DNA of 64,000 nt from Diphasiastrum complanatum (GCA_029204225.1 CM055108.1:11625782-11689781), one strand, 5' to 3'. Shown: positions 12,287-25,034, numbered from the stretch's first letter. Notes: generated by a model from the letters alone, not told the origin. A program made the numbers and translations.

Positions 12287-12299
12287 AAGTGAGGAGGAG
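12286..12299 (+). promoter_or_regulatory. Polypurine tract of Copia D
   Basis: 'gaagtgaggaggag' lies immediately upstream of the 3' LTR start TGTTGAAAATT at 12300. Confidence 0.85.
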
Positions 12300-13159
12300 T
12301 GTTGAAAATTGTCACTTCTCACTTGACATTGGTTCATGTAAATATTGATCAAACATTAGAATATGTTGATGATATGATTTCACACGTGTGGAGACTGTTC
12401 CCACGTGTGAAAGGATGTACTTTTCATGTTTGTATATATCCAAATTGATTTTGTATCATTCTAGTTAGTGTGAACATGAAATGACTAGTTTTTAGTCAAG
12501 TTGACTAGTCACCTACAAATTAGCTTTTCCTTGCATGTGCATGAGTAAATGCTCCCACATGGCAAGTGGATGTTCACACGTGTGTATAGAGTACTAGAAG
12601 ATAAGATTTGACCATTTTCCTTAGATCCTATTTTGTAGGGAATATTCCTATATTCTAGGAGACTAGCTTTTTGGATTTTAGTCATATTCTAGAAGGTCAA
12701 CTATTGGATAAGGATCAAGGATGGATAAAATGGATAGATCTGAGTGATGTGGCACTCTTCACACGTGTGAAGGCCTGCTGGACTGTACCAGACTCATGGA
12801 TGTACTTGATCCATAAAAGGATCATCATTTTGCTAAGTAAATTGATGAGATTTTTGCACTCTACACTTTTGTGAGATTTCTAGTCATTTGTCTTGTGATT
12901 TTTATGCATGATTGCTATCTAGTATCATTGTACTTGTTGTTTCAGGTGCAGGCCGTACAGTGGACAGTACTCCACACGTGTGAAGCCGCTCTCACTAAAA
13001 AATGATGTGTTGATCCATTGCTCTTGCTTAAATCCAAGTGTAGTGAATCTAGATCAAGATCTAATGTGTAGAACTTGATAGATTCATTGATTAAGCAACC
13101 AATAACTCTCTATGATTGTAGTACAATCATTATTGTCCTAAAAACTGTAAAATTTATCA
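12300..13159 (+). mobile_element. 3' LTR of Copia D
   Basis: It is collinear with 6861-7724, with about 16 scattered differences and small indels. It ends ...AAAATTTATCA, followed by the target duplication AGTAG. Confidence 0.95.
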
Positions 13160-13499
13160 AGTAGAGCCCAATAGAACCATGTATAAGCATGAAATGAGAT
13201 AGAGAAGAGAGAAGATGACTCTCTCCACGAGTTACATCCTATTTGGCCACTTGGCTTTCCCACCAAAATGCTAACCCTACCAATTTGGGGTCTAGATTCA
13301 ATGTACCCAACTTATTCAAATTGAATTTACTCAAACTCACATGCTATCTTTCCCACACTTTCAAAAAGTGTTTATTCAAATGAAATTTAGACTAATGAAC
13401 TTTGAAAAGTCAACCTCTAAGTCTAAAACAAGTTTTGGCCTCAATATGCCAAATATGGAAATATTGCAAAATGTGATGAAACTAGTTGAATCTTTCACA
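13160..13499 (-). mobile_element. 3' LTR of Copia C, second piece
   Basis: Together with 6567-6860 it makes the full left-hand LTR, matching 18226-18875 apart from a small deletion near 13228 (text equivalent to 18594-18612 is missing). It ends '...gaatctttcaca' at 13499. The minus-strand polypurine run 'gaagagggag' is at 13500-13509. Confidence 0.9.
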
Positions 13500-14058
13500 C
13501 TCCCTCTTCAACTAGTTTTAGCATAGAATTTGATAATACTCCAAGTGAAGTCCTATGCTTCATGAACAAGTCTTTTCCCAATGCTTTGGTGAAGATATCA
13601 GCTACACATTCCCTTGAAGACACATGTTGAAGCTCCACCACCTTTGCAATGACTCGCTCCATCACAAAATGATATTGTATCTCAATATGCTTGCTCCTAG
13701 CATGAAAGATAGGATTGGATGACATTCTTTGGGCTGATTGATTGTCACAAAAGATCATTGGGCTCTCTAAAAAATCCAGCAAGTGAAGATCCTTGATCAT
13801 CCTTTTGATCCATACCATCTCCTTTGTGCAATGTGTAAGAGCTTTGTACTCGGCCTCACTAGATGACAATGAGATAGTGGCTTGTTTCTTTGACATCCAT
13901 GATATAGCTCCATCACCTAGGAAAATACAATAAGAACTAATGGATTTCCTATCCATTATATCTCCAGCATAGTCTGAATCTGAAAATCCAAAAATATTAG
14001 GTGATGATCCTTCATACAATATGCCAAAATCTCGAGTTCCAATGATGTACTCGCTTTC
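13495..14058 (-). pseudogene. Copia C RNase H fragment
   Basis: The minus-strand frame reads 'RDFGILYEGSSPNIFGFSDS', 'YAGDIMDRKSISS', 'SLSSSEAEYKALTHCTKEMV', 'FCDNQSAQRMSSNPIF' and 'HARSKHIEIQYHFV'. It ends '...VEEGV' overlapping the LTR edge, exactly as Copia F does. It starts abruptly at about 14058, where the foreign block ends; the preceding RT is absent. Confidence 0.9.
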
Positions 14059-15150
14059 CTAGCTTCCAATGCTCCTAGCATAGTTTTTGCCAATAGAACT
14101 TTGATCCATCATAAGAATGATCTTCTTCCTAAGGATAGATCTTCTTTCAATGATCATGTAATGCTCAAAATAGAAACAACCATTATTGATATAGAGAATA
14201 GTGTCCACTTGGGATGCTTCACTATTTCTTACATCAATTTTACATGTAAAAATGTGACTAGAACATGAAGAATCAAATAGAATGTAAGTGAAATGATTCC
14301 ACCATGCTTCCAACTCTGAACTCTCTAGAAAAATACAGCAAACAAACAATAAATGTGAGTGATCAACTTTTGCTTGCACGTCTCCTCCTTCTTTGTCCTT
14401 TGTTGCCTTGTATCCACCATGATACTCCATGAATGAGCCTCCATCTTCATCTTGCCACAAGAAACCATCAAACCTTGGAAATCCATGAGCAGGTGAGTAC
14501 ATTAATGATGCAAATCCAGCACCACATGACTCCATAAACCAAGTAGTTTGCACTAGTCCATCTTCAAGATCTACTTGACACAAGAAAATGACCATGAATT
14601 CACCAAAAAATTGACAATCTCCAAGTATTGGCACCAAGTAGCTCAACACTTGAGAACTTAGCCATGGATGAGTGACATAATGAACCTCCAATAGCTTCAT
14701 TTCCATCAGCAAAATCAGCCAAGAATTCTAGTACAAATCCAACATCAAAACAATGCTCACCAATGTAGCTAGTTTTGCCATATCTTGACAATTTGCACAC
14801 ATCCACATGAAATTGCTAATCATGAGATAGAACAAGTAAAGTAAACTTGAACAACACTTCCTTGCTGCTCCTTTGACCTTACTTGAGTCTTAAATATGCT
14901 GCAAAAATAGATCCATAACACCCTTGCCAATTACCTCTCCTTTGATGCTCTTGACTAGCTCCAAATTGCCAACTTCCCTTTTGACTAGTTGAAGCGCTTT
15001 GAGATCAACCTCTTGATCTTCAGCTTGATCATCAAAGTCATTGAACAAAATTTGTTTTCCAGATCCATTACTTGATTTTACATCAAGATAACATCCATCC
15101 ACTTGCATAGCTCCATGTACACAAGAAGATCTTCCAAAAGATGTTCCACT
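14059..15150 (-). other. Non-retroviral block replacing the reverse transcriptase of Copia C
   Basis: After 'DLEHQSLMKS' (near 15150), where homologues continue into RT, the minus strand carries about 1.1 kb with no RT motif. One frame continues as 'QVDGCYLDVKSSNGSGKQIL' to a stop at 14890, and a second open frame of 217 codons covers 14059-14712 ('GFPRFDGFLWQDEDGGSF'). I do not recognise either product. Part of it ('DVRNSEASQVDT', near 14205-14240) is related to 'LMRISEASKVDT' in Copia E at about 34140-34175. The filler may therefore be shared by a family of RT-less Copia elements rather than captured once. Confidence 0.6.
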
Positions 15151-17625
15151 CTTCATAAGAGATTGATGCTCAAGATCCATTGCTTGGATCCACTCCTCTT
15201 CTTTCCTTGCTTGATCTACACTTGTAGGCTCATCAAAAGAGGTTAGGAAAGCAACATAATCTCCAGAAACTACTTGCTTACCCTTTTGATCATATGTGAG
15301 CCTTGAAGGTACTTGTCTTTCTCTTGATGTTCTCCTTGGCTTTTGACTTGATGAAGGTCCATCATCACCACCATCCAAAGTAGGATCCTTCTCATCAACA
15401 TCAAGAATGTTAGATCCATCTACTTTACCATCAATCATGCTTGAAGACACCTTTGGAATGTTTCCCTCATCAAAAATGACATCTCTACCAACAATCACTT
15501 TGTTAGTAGAAGGAATGTAAACCTTGTAGGCTTTACTCACCTCACTATATCCAACAAAAATACCTCTTCTTGAAGATGGATCCTCCTTGGTCCTATCATC
15601 AAGAGTAATGTTGACATAGCATGTGCATCCAAAGGTTCTTAGAAATTTGACACTCGGCCTCCTCTTGAATAGCATCTCAAAAGGTGTCCTTCCATCCAAA
15701 ATAGCACTCAGCCACCTATTGCACAAGAAATTGGCACACAACAAAGCTTGATCCCAAAATAGTTTGTCAAGATTAGCACTTAACCTCATAGCCTTAGCAC
15801 TTTCCCATAAAGTTCTATTCTTCCTTTCAGCCACTCCATTTTGTTGTGGGGTCTTTGATGTTGTATACTCCCTCTTGGTCCCATGCTCATCACAAAAGGC
15901 CTTGAACTTGTTAGATATGTACTCACCACCATTGTCACCTCTCAAGCACTTGATCTTTGTGGAAAATTGGTTCTCCCTTGCATTCTTGAACTTGACAAAG
16001 ACATCATACACTTCATCCTTGCTCTTTAGTAGATAGATCCAACAAAATCTACTAAAATCATCAATGAATGTTACATACATCTTAGCTCCACTATTGCTAA
16101 TTGTAGTAAATCCATGAATATCCGAATGTACAAGTTGAAAAGGCTTTGTAGATCTAGAAATAGATCTAGTATAAGGTAGTCTATGTGACTTAGACAAAGC
16201 ACAAGACTCACAAACATGCTTGTTATTACTTAAGGAACTTGGAAGACCAATCACAACCTTCTTCCTTGCCATTACCTCCAATGACTTGAAGTTGAGGTGT
16301 CCCATCCTTTTGTGCCAAACCTCTTGAATAGAAATTTGCTCCCTTGCAACACATCCAACTTGGTTAGCAATAACACAAGCATCAATTTTGAACAACTTCC
16401 CTTGCTTTTTACCTTTTCCAATCAAGACATCCTTCCTTTTGATCAAACAAGCATCTCCATCAAACTCCACCTTGAGGCCCTTACTTAGCATTTGACTCAC
16501 ACGAAGCAAATTCTTGGTAATAGATGGAATAAACAAGACATCCTCCAAATGAACATTCCTATTTGTAGAGAGAGAAATAGGAATTGTGCCAATCCCTTTG
16601 ATTGCACACTCACCATCATTGGCCGTGTAGATCACCCTCTTGTCATCTCCATATGCCAACAAAGAAGTGAAGTACTCTTTGTGAAAGGTCATGTGTGAAC
16701 TTGCTCCACTATCAATCCACCAAGGATCTAGATCTCCATCATTAGCAGGCATACATGAAGACATCACAAAAGCATCATCATTTGCATCTTGCACATCCAA
16801 ACCATCCTCATCAAGAGTAAGATTACCTTTCTTGTCTCCTTGATCTCTCTTCTTCTTGTAGCACTCACTTGCAAAGTGTCCTTTGATGCCACAATAGAAG
16901 CACTTGAGCTTTGATCTATCCTTCTTTTTGCCACTTGAAGAAGCATCCACTTGATCTTGCCCTTTGGACCACTTGCTTTTGGTTTTGCCCTTGAATTTGC
17001 CCTTTGTGAACATAGCATCCTCTTGAAGTGTCGATGTAGATCCACCTCTTGCTTGAAGCCTATATTCCTCATTGATCAAGGTCTCTTGAAGATCCATCAA
17101 ACTTGGCAAAGTATTTTGAATAGCAATACTTTGAACAATGTTAGCATGAGCATCCAACAAGCCATTAAGAATCACTTGAATAAGCTCTCCTTTCTTAATG
17201 CTTTCATCTATGCAAGCTAACTCATCATTCAATGCTTTCATTCTCAAAACAAAAGTACTTGGACTTTCTTCATTCTTTTGCAAACAAGAAAAGATTTGCC
17301 TTCTTAGAGTCAACACTCTAGAAGTAGACTTGGATTCATAAAGCTTCTTCAATGAATTCCAAGCTTCCAAAGATGATGTGCACTTACCAACTTTCTTGAG
17401 AAGTTCATTGGTAACATTCATCTTTATCATGTGTAGAGCCTTCTTGGCCCTCTTGTCATACCTCAATTGATCTTGTTGTGTTGCTGGTCTCTCCTCCAGA
17501 CCTACAACAATATCCAAAACATCATTCATCTCAAGAAGTGACTCCATCCTCACTTTCCATAATGAATAGTTACTTGAGGTAAGCCTATCATTGGCTTCCA
17601 ACATGACTCCAATTGAGGTTGCCAT
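14890..17625 (-). pseudogene. Copia C gag-protease-integrase polyprotein
   Basis: This is a single 911-codon open frame starting ATG at 17625. Gag is 'TSSNYSLWKVRMESLLEMND' and the zinc knuckle 'CFYCGIKGHFASEC' is complete. Protease ('WWIDSGASSHMTF'), GAG-pre-integrase ('VWHKRMGHLN') and integrase core ('FIDDFSRFCWIYLL', 'RGDNGGEYISN', 'NGVAERKNRTL') follow, then the 'FGCTCYVNITLDDRTKEDP' segment. All integrase catalytic acids appear present. The last roughly 90 residues are the foreign block, so no RT is encoded. The frame has no stop over 2.7 kb, so this truncated polyprotein could still be translated. Function is inferred from family motifs. Confidence 0.9.
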
Positions 17626-18213
17626 GTAGCAATGACCTGATCTTCTCTTTCAACCTGTTTCAATGCACAAAGCACTCCTTTGAACAACAACAAATGCTTT
17701 CAAAAGAAATCACCAAGATTTGAAACTATCTCACAAATTCTCTTCTAGCACTTATCCAAGCAAATCAGCACATAGAATCATGGAATCTTGATCAACCTAT
17801 GATCTATCCTCAATCTAATGACTTTTGCCACTTCCTAAGATTGAAATACACTCAAATAAAGTCCAACAACCTCACTATCTAGAGATCCAATCAAAATTAG
17901 GGTTTTGACAAAATCACAATAAATTGACTATTCCAAATCTACATGCAAATGCTGAAAATTTGATATGCAATCTATAAGCCACCACTTAGGCTGAACCAAT
18001 GATCCAAAAATCGACCAAATCCAACATGTGAATTCAAAAAATGGAAGTGAACAATTATATTGACCCATTTAGTGTTTTGATCTACAAAAGATCCAATCTA
18101 CAAAAGCAAAAAATCCGATTTTGGTGTAGAATCCTCTCTAGCATGCTCTAGACTTGATATCTTCACCAAATCATTGATAGATCTGATTTCCTCCTTCATA
18201 ACCTGAAACACAA
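17626..18213 (-). other. Leader of Copia C
   Basis: Untranslated sequence between the primer site (right) and the gag start (left). I see no gene or strong repeat in it. Confidence 0.6.
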
Positions 18214-18225
18214 GCTCTGATACCA
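18214..18225 (-). promoter_or_regulatory. Primer-binding site of Copia C
   Basis: On the minus strand TGGTATCAGAGC directly follows the LTR end ...CTTTCACA. This is the canonical tRNA-iMet site and proves minus orientation. Confidence 0.95.
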
Positions 18226-18875
18226 TGTGAAAGATCTCAAATCCTTAAGATCCAATCTACTTGAATGATCTTTGGTTAGAAAGAGAAATACACTACCAAT
18301 TTCACCAATGTAGAAAAATCAGCATCTACACACAATTTGAGATGCAAACACTAATAGAACTTGATCAAACTTGAATGAAATGATTATGTACTGTTGCTGT
18401 CCATACAAAATCAGCAATCTACTGTATTTCACACGTGTGGATCCAAAAATAACAAATATAGATCATTCTGCACATAGAATTGCAAGCAATCACCAAGATA
18501 GTGCACCAATGGATAGTAGAACCCAAGAGAACCATGTATAAGCATGAAATGAGATAGAGAAGAGAGAAGATGACTCTCTCCATGAGTTACATCCTTTTAT
18601 AGCAGGTCCAAACCCTATTTGGCCACTTGGCTTTCCCACCAAAATGCTAGCCCTACCAATTTTGGGCCTAGATTCAATGTACCCAACTTATTCAAATTGA
18701 ATCTACTCAAACTCGCATTCTATCTTTCCCACACTTTCAAAAAGTGTTTATTCAAATGAAATTTAGACTAATGAACTTTGAAAAGTCAACCTCTAAGTCT
18801 AAAACAAGTTTTGGCCTCAATATGCTAAATATGGAAATATTGCAAAATGTGATGAAACTAGTTGAATCTTTCACA
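18226..18875 (-). mobile_element. 5' LTR of Copia C, intact copy
   Basis: 650 bp between the primer site and the target duplication CGAAT (18876-18880). It holds one CACACGTGTGG palindrome near 18432. It shows the undisturbed target sequence ('ggatagtagaaccc') into which Copia D jumped in the other LTR. Confidence 0.92.
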
Positions 18876-18880
18876 CGAAT

Positions 18881-20163
18881 GTACCTTCTGCTTTGGAGAT
18901 CATCCAAGTACGAGGTGTCCAATCAAGAATCCACGCTTGTTAAAAGGACAAAATATAGAGCAACAGGCTTGTCGACAGCAAGATCCAGTAGTTCAACGGT
19001 CAGAAGCAGAATCAAGCCAACAAGGAGCTCACCAGAAGGGTGGATGTCAGATTGATCCATCTAAATCATGAATTTCTTCAACAAACAGTGGCAAGGTAGA
19101 AGTTTTGGTTATATCTTCTTGCATGTCACCAAATTCAATGGAGGACCATAATAGCCTACTAGTCTATTTTGTGGAAGATCCTAAGGGGAATTTGTTACCG
19201 GTGTATGCCTATCAACTTAGAGGTAATGGCATACTGCACTCGGTTAGGTGCTATGGATGCGGAGGAAAACACCGATGTGTTGAATGTCCACACCGAGGGG
19301 ATCCGTCAACATTTGATCCCTCGTGTTCACAATGCGGAGTTAATCATCCATGCCAAGATTGCCCGATGAGAAATTCACAAATAGCCAGGAGGCATTTGGC
19401 CTATGTAGACTGACATGCACCTGTGGTAACCCTTCCACCTTGAACGTATTACAAAAGAAAAATCTTAGTGCCACTGGGTTATGAAGCGAGTGAAGAAGAA
19501 GAAAATCTGACAAAAGTCCCAAGGTATGCAAACATACCCTCAGGCAAACACGTAGAACCATCACAGAAGACAAAGATGGTAGAATTCATCAAGCCAACGA
19601 CTGTCGAGGAAATCAAGACACGGGCAACCGAGGAACTCCAGCAGATTCTGTCAGGGATTTTTTTGCACTCAATGCGAAGAATTCTTAGTGATGAATTACA
19701 AAGGGGACTAGTGTCAATAGGGCAACTTGAAGGCAATTCAGCACAAGATCCAAGAAAAAGTGCCATCATGCAGCCTTCAATGGAAAAGTGCAATGACCAA
19801 GAGAAGACTAAAGTTGATGATTGCCCCTCAACAAGCAAGATTCAACCAAAGTCTAATTGTTCCACAATTCAACAGACCCCCAAATCAACGCCAATTCGGG
19901 GTATATCCATTCTTCAAAGGCCAAATCCAGGGAATCCAGGCCCAAAATGGCCAATTGTACAGCAAGAACCAGAACCTACAATGATAAAGCCTTGTCTTAA
20001 ATCTATGATATTGACTGCTGAGGAAAGTCATCAGGCTGATGCATACTTCGAATACCTGGACAGACAAGAGCATCAAGCAAACACGTCATATCCACATTAT
20101 GATTTGGGGGAGTCTATGACATTGGGACCAGTTGCGCCGATCCATGAAGATCCATTATATTAG
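18881..20163 (+). pseudogene. Gag of element A, C-terminal part with zinc knuckles and conserved tail
   Basis: This continues the frame of 6116-6566 across the Copia C insertion. First comes a knuckle 'CTFCFGDHPSTRC' (C-x2-C-x3-H-x4-C), then a Gln-rich stretch. A block of paired cysteines follows ('CYGCGGKHRCVECP', 'CSQCGVNHPCQDCP'). The rest is an acidic and Pro/Ser-rich region ending in a conserved domain 'MILTAEESHQADAYFEYLD' plus 'YDLGESMTLGPVAPIHE'. Stops in phase are TGA at 19069, 19411 and 19441; each could arise from one transition. The tail domain recurs in element B (33129-33428) and at 59020-59215. I know of no function for it, and no pol follows. Confidence 0.7.
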
Positions 20164-20452
20164 CAAGATTTATCTTGGGATCCTCCGATAGAATGCCTCG
20201 ACTACCCAATTGTCAATGAACAAGGTTATCTGATATGGCCACCAAACCCTTATGTGTATTATTGAAAATCTGGCAAGTCTAGGTTCTTGCTGATCAATAA
20301 TCAATAAAGCCTCTGGTTTTATATAAGCGAATCCTATCCATGCTTTTTCTGAAGCACCCATGTCCCAGCAATAAACGAACCGACAACAGCACCCCTTCAC
20401 GATAGTTGCAGCCTAGTGTCGAGGGACCAGCACTACTTTGGGCCGTGGACCC
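20164..20452 (+). other. 3' untranslated region of element A
   Basis: The sequence after the gag stop still resembles the coding end of the 59 kb copy ('TAG' at 20161 precedes 'caagatttatcttgggatcc'), so the original frame probably ran to about 20250. The rest up to the LTR has no ORF. No clear polypurine tract is seen before 20453 ('gggccgtggaccc'). Confidence 0.5.
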
Positions 20453-21489
<1,037 letters not shown>

Positions 21490-21505
<16 letters not shown>

Positions 21506-22435
21506 AGACTCCTTATTTTTCGCTTCTGACTCAGATCAGACGATACTTGTGCATAACAGAAACATTCAAAAATACTTACGTGTTTCAAACTTGGTTTGTA
21601 GCCGTAGTAGGCTTCAAACGGTGTCTTGGAATTAACTACGTTAGTGCTAGAGTAATTTTGCATATAGCACACAGTAGAGATCGCTTCTGTCCAAAAGGTT
21701 TGAGGCAAATGCACGTTGACTGTCATCATTTGTGCAGCTTCCAACAATGTGCGATTCTTCCATTCAGCTACTCCGTTCTGTTGTGGAGTATAGCTCGTAG
21801 TAACTGATGGTGCACGCCACTTGAAGATAAGTAGTCCTTCATTTCATTTGATAAGTACTCTCTTCCTGAATCAGGCCGTAAGGCCTTGATCCTCTGACCA
21901 GTTTGATTCTCAACGTATTGCTTGAAATCTTTGAAGCAACTAAATGCTTATGATTTGTTTTTTATGAACATAATTCTGATAAATCGGGAGTAGTCATCAA
22001 CGAATGTAATAAAATACAGAGCTTAACCTTATGAAGGTACGCTCATAGGACCACATAAGTCATTGTGTATCAATGACAAAATGGACTTCGTCCTTTTGGC
22101 TTGTCCTCTTGGAAATCTAGTTCTAGGTTGTTTCCCAAGTAAGCAATTTTTTCAGACAGACTGATTAGTTGTAGTAACAGTTTTTATATTATGTCCTTGA
22201 CCATTTTGTTATGATGCATATACAATATTGAACGCATGTTTAGATGACCTAATCTTTGATGCCATAAATTAGCATCTAAACCGCTCACAGAAAGTGCAAA
22301 ATTGTGACTCAGTATATACAAATTTATTCCTCTGTAAGCAGAGAGGATTTCTTTTGAATTTTCATCTAAAATAATACATTGGCTGGTAGTGAACAAAGCT
22401 CTATAGCCCTGATCTGTGATCTTGCTAATAGACAA
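21490..22435 (-). pseudogene. Copia H pol fragment: GAG-pre-integrase and part of integrase
   Basis: Minus-strand pieces in several frames. 'LWHQRLGHLNMRSILYMHH' (22184-22435) is the GAG-pre-integrase motif. 'TFWTEAISTVCYMQNYSS' and 'KTPFEAYYGYKPSLKHVSIF' (21490-21747) belong to the C-terminal half of a Copia integrase. Between them the plus-strand complement still shows remnants of the core. RT and RNase H are absent because the element is cut at about 21505. The lineage differs from Copia C, D and F. Confidence 0.8.
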
Positions 22436-23588
22436 TATAGGTTCTTTGTTAACTTGGGTACATAAAGTATACCATTAAGTTGCCTAGTGATGCCATCAGA
22501 GAATTGTAGTCGAATAGAGCCTTGGACTTCGACTTGATGTGAACTGGAGACAACAAAAATGATATACTTTGATTTTGTAGCTGTGAGTGTAGAAAAGAGG
22601 TCTTTTCATGGTGTCATGAGCTGAGAAGCACCTAAATTGAGATACCATTGATGGGCATCTCTGCTAGATTGATCTTGTACCATCTGTGCTTTATCATCAT
22701 TTTGCAAACCTTTGACTGTGTCAGAATTGTCTTCTTGCTACTGCTACAAATTCTTCCTTGCTTCATTGTGCTTGAGGATGCGACAGTCATTGATGTCGTG
22801 GTTGGTTCTTTTGCAATATCTACAAATAGCTTGGTCCTGGACGATGATTGACTGTGCTGCTGCTGTTGTAGTTGCGATGCTACTGGCTGTTCTGCCAAAG
22901 TCTTCTTATCCTTGAAGCCTTTCTTCTTCTTGGACTGCTGCTTGTTTGAGTAGAGTGCCATGGATTTGGTACTCATTGTCGTAGACAAGCTTTTCCTCCT
23001 AACTTTTTCTTGCAACAGCCTTGCTGTCAATTTTTGGAGAGACAGCGTTGGAGTATTGCTAAAAAGCAAGACTAAATTATCGTAGGGTGATGGAAGACTG
23101 ACAAGAAGAGACATGGTAGAGTCTTCTTCTTAGATAGGTGAACCTATTGCAGCCAGTTGGTTTAGCAGCTGTTTGAACTCATTCAGATGGTCGCTGACTG
23201 AGGTGCCTTCACTCATTTTGAATGTTAGTACTTTCTTCCTCAAGAAGAGACGAGTGAAAACATCTGAGGTCTTGTAGATGCTTGCAAAGATGTCCCACGC
23301 TTCTTTGGAGGTGGTGCTATTTGATACATGAGCAATCTGAGTGTCCTTCAGGTTCATGGATACAATGGCAAGTGCTTTGCCATATTTTGCTTTCCATGCT
23401 GGAAGCAGTTCAGGTTCTGTCGGTTTGGCTATTGAATCGGTTACGTATCCCCAAAGCTCCTTCTCGAACAAGATCATCCTCATCTTAAACTTCCACATGT
23501 GGAAGTCATCTCCATTGAATTTGTTGATCAAGAGGATCTCTGAGGTTGAACCTTCCATTGTAATTGAGTAGCAGAGATAAAAACACAA
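22436..23588 (-). pseudogene. Copia H gag and protease start
   Basis: The minus-strand frame 23588-23130 gives a Copia gag: 'LINKFNGDDFHMWKFKMRMI', 'WDIFASIYKTSD' and 'LNEFKQLLNQLAAIGSP'. A TAA at 23130 interrupts it. The same frame continues at 22632-23114 ('SLPSPYDNLVLLF', 'LTARLLQEKVRR'), and traces of a knuckle and of a degenerate protease (near 22620) can still be read. It is decayed and non-functional. Confidence 0.82.
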
Positions 23589-23670
23589 ACTAAATGAACC
23601 GGCTCTATAGAACTAGAACGTATTAAGTTCTTTTATAAGTCCTAGACTCTAGTAATCCAATAAACCTGTG

Positions 23671-23744
23671 GCTTTGATACCACTTGTGAGCTATGATACC
23701 ACTTTGTGGGATGCGAGGAATGTAAATTATCAGTTTTGATACCA
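23671..23744 (-). promoter_or_regulatory. Primer-binding site region of Copia H, three copies of the site core
   Basis: Minus-strand TGGTATCAAAGC (23671-23682), TGGTATCATAGC (23690-23701) and TGGTATCAAAAC (23733-23744) all resemble the tRNA-iMet site TGGTATCAGAGC. One should be the real primer site at the inner LTR end. The triplication is unusual. Confidence 0.6.
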
Positions 23745-24909
23745 CATCAGTTGACATTTTGGATTGATGTCAATTGATGAAACAAAAATTCTTAATAACA
23801 GGATCGTGGATTACTTAGAGAATGGAGTTTACAAGCAGTTCTTTTGTGTTGAATCAGATTATCAGTGTAGGAGACTTAGACTACCGTGAAAGAGAATTGC
23901 AGAAATGATTAGGCATCTGAGATAGCCATGCAATCCTCTAATATTGATAATCTGATTTGAAGAGAATGTTAAATTAATTTAGACATCAGAGACAGCCATA
24001 CATTTCTTTGATAATAATGTTTGTATAAGAGGAGTGAGAGTTATTATCATTCACCAAGAATGTGATAGTTAGAACAATAGCGAATCTGTATAATAATGTT
24101 GTAAATACAACAATCAGGTCACAATACAATTGCGCTGATAAGCACGTGATCCTACTTACAGATTCAAAACAATTGCTAACATTCTGAATATCTCTATCTC
24201 TCTCTATAATCACTAACTTTGAGGAGTCAGCTACCGAAAGACTCGTTCTGGTTGTTGTATCTATGTCAGATAACTTATGACTTCTAACTTATGATATCTT
24301 CAATCGCTCATTTACATTTATAGCAACTGGAAGATCTTCTATTATTCTAGTTTTACATTTACAAGATTGCTTAATAGCTGATCAACTGACTAATTAGAAC
24401 AGTTGTTATTGGAGCATGAAGATATAGACAATTTGTACTTAAAATACTATGTATTTCTGTAGAGTGTCGCCTGTGTAGTATCTCGTGTAAAACTGTAGTG
24501 TCGAGTTTTTCGCCACTTGAAATACTGTGTATTTCTGCAGAGTATCGCTTGTGTAATATCCCGTGTAAAACAGTAGTGTCAAGTTTTTCGCCTTTTTGTC
24601 GCCTGTCAGAAACTGCATGTAAAAATGCAGTGCCGCTTTTTTTCCTTAATTGTCGCCTGTCAAAAACTGCATGTAAAAATGCAGTGTCGCATTTTTCGCA
24701 AAAAGTGTCGCTATTCTGAAAGTGCCTAAATGGCCCAAAAACAACTTACATAATTGTCGCTAAACACTTAGTTGCTTAGGAAGGTAAAAATTAGCGACAG
24801 TGTCGCGTGTCGGGTTTTTGGCCTGTGGGAAAACTTGAGTGAAAATGCAGACTGTAGCGACAATTAGTTCATATATGTAGACTATTGAAAAACAGTTAAT
24901 TTTCTACAG
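23745..24909 (-). mobile_element. Probable 5' LTR of Copia H
   Basis: This region lies upstream (minus sense) of the primer site and gag and holds no gene. The outer boundary could be '...ttttctaca' at 24909 (TG on the minus strand), but no second LTR exists for comparison, so the limits are guesses. It includes the tandem repeats at 24437-24704. Confidence 0.4.
24437..24704. repeat. Two tandem repeat pairs (78 bp x2, then about 54 bp x2)
   Basis: The 78-bp unit 'acttgaaatactgtgtattt...gttttttcgcc' type occurs at 24437-24514 and 24515-24592. The unit 'tgtcgcctgtcaaaaactgc...atgcagtg' occurs at 24597-24650 and 24651-24704. Both carry 'tgtcgc' at their edges, and more scattered tgtcgc copies follow to 24860. 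Confidence 0.85.
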
Positions 24910-25034
24910 GTTTCGTTTGAGAGAGTAAAGATTAGAAAAAGAAGAAGGATTGTTGGGATGAGTAGGATTTAGATTAAATTCCAACAGATTTTGCCTTACA
25001 GCTATTAACACAAACCACATCCACCACCACCACA

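Larger units (their letters stand above)
6861..13159 (+). mobile_element. Copia element D, plus strand, nested in the 3' LTR of Copia C
   Basis: A complete LTR-gag-pol-LTR structure of 6.3 kb with 5-bp target duplications AGTAG at 6856-6860 and 13160-13164. The uninterrupted target is visible at 18511-18518 in the other LTR of Copia C. The two LTRs differ at roughly 16 of 860 positions by eye, so the element is fairly young. Coding capacity is damaged by a stop in the gag zinc knuckle and a deletion with frameshift in the RT. Confidence 0.95.
6567..18875 (-). mobile_element. Copia element C, minus strand, reverse transcriptase missing
   Basis: The right-hand 5' LTR is 18226-18875. The left-hand 3' LTR is split into 6567-6860 and 13160-13499 by Copia D. 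The element is flanked by CGAAT at 6562-6566 and 18876-18880. A tRNA-iMet primer site lies at 18214-18225 and a polypurine tract just inside 13500. It encodes gag, protease, integrase and RNase H on the minus strand, but the place of the RT holds unrelated sequence (about 14059-15150). The LTR sides TGTGAAAGATTCAAC...CTTTCACA form good inverted ends. It cannot move by itself. Confidence 0.9.

Noticed and set aside
14059-14712. 217-codon minus-strand frame as a captured host gene
   Set aside because: It lacks a recognised domain and part of the block recurs in Copia E, so capture of a specific gene is not supported; it is kept only as filler.
24498-24719. 73-codon Cys-rich plus-strand frame
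   Set aside because: Its repeated sequence is only the tandem DNA repeat of LTR H read in one frame.
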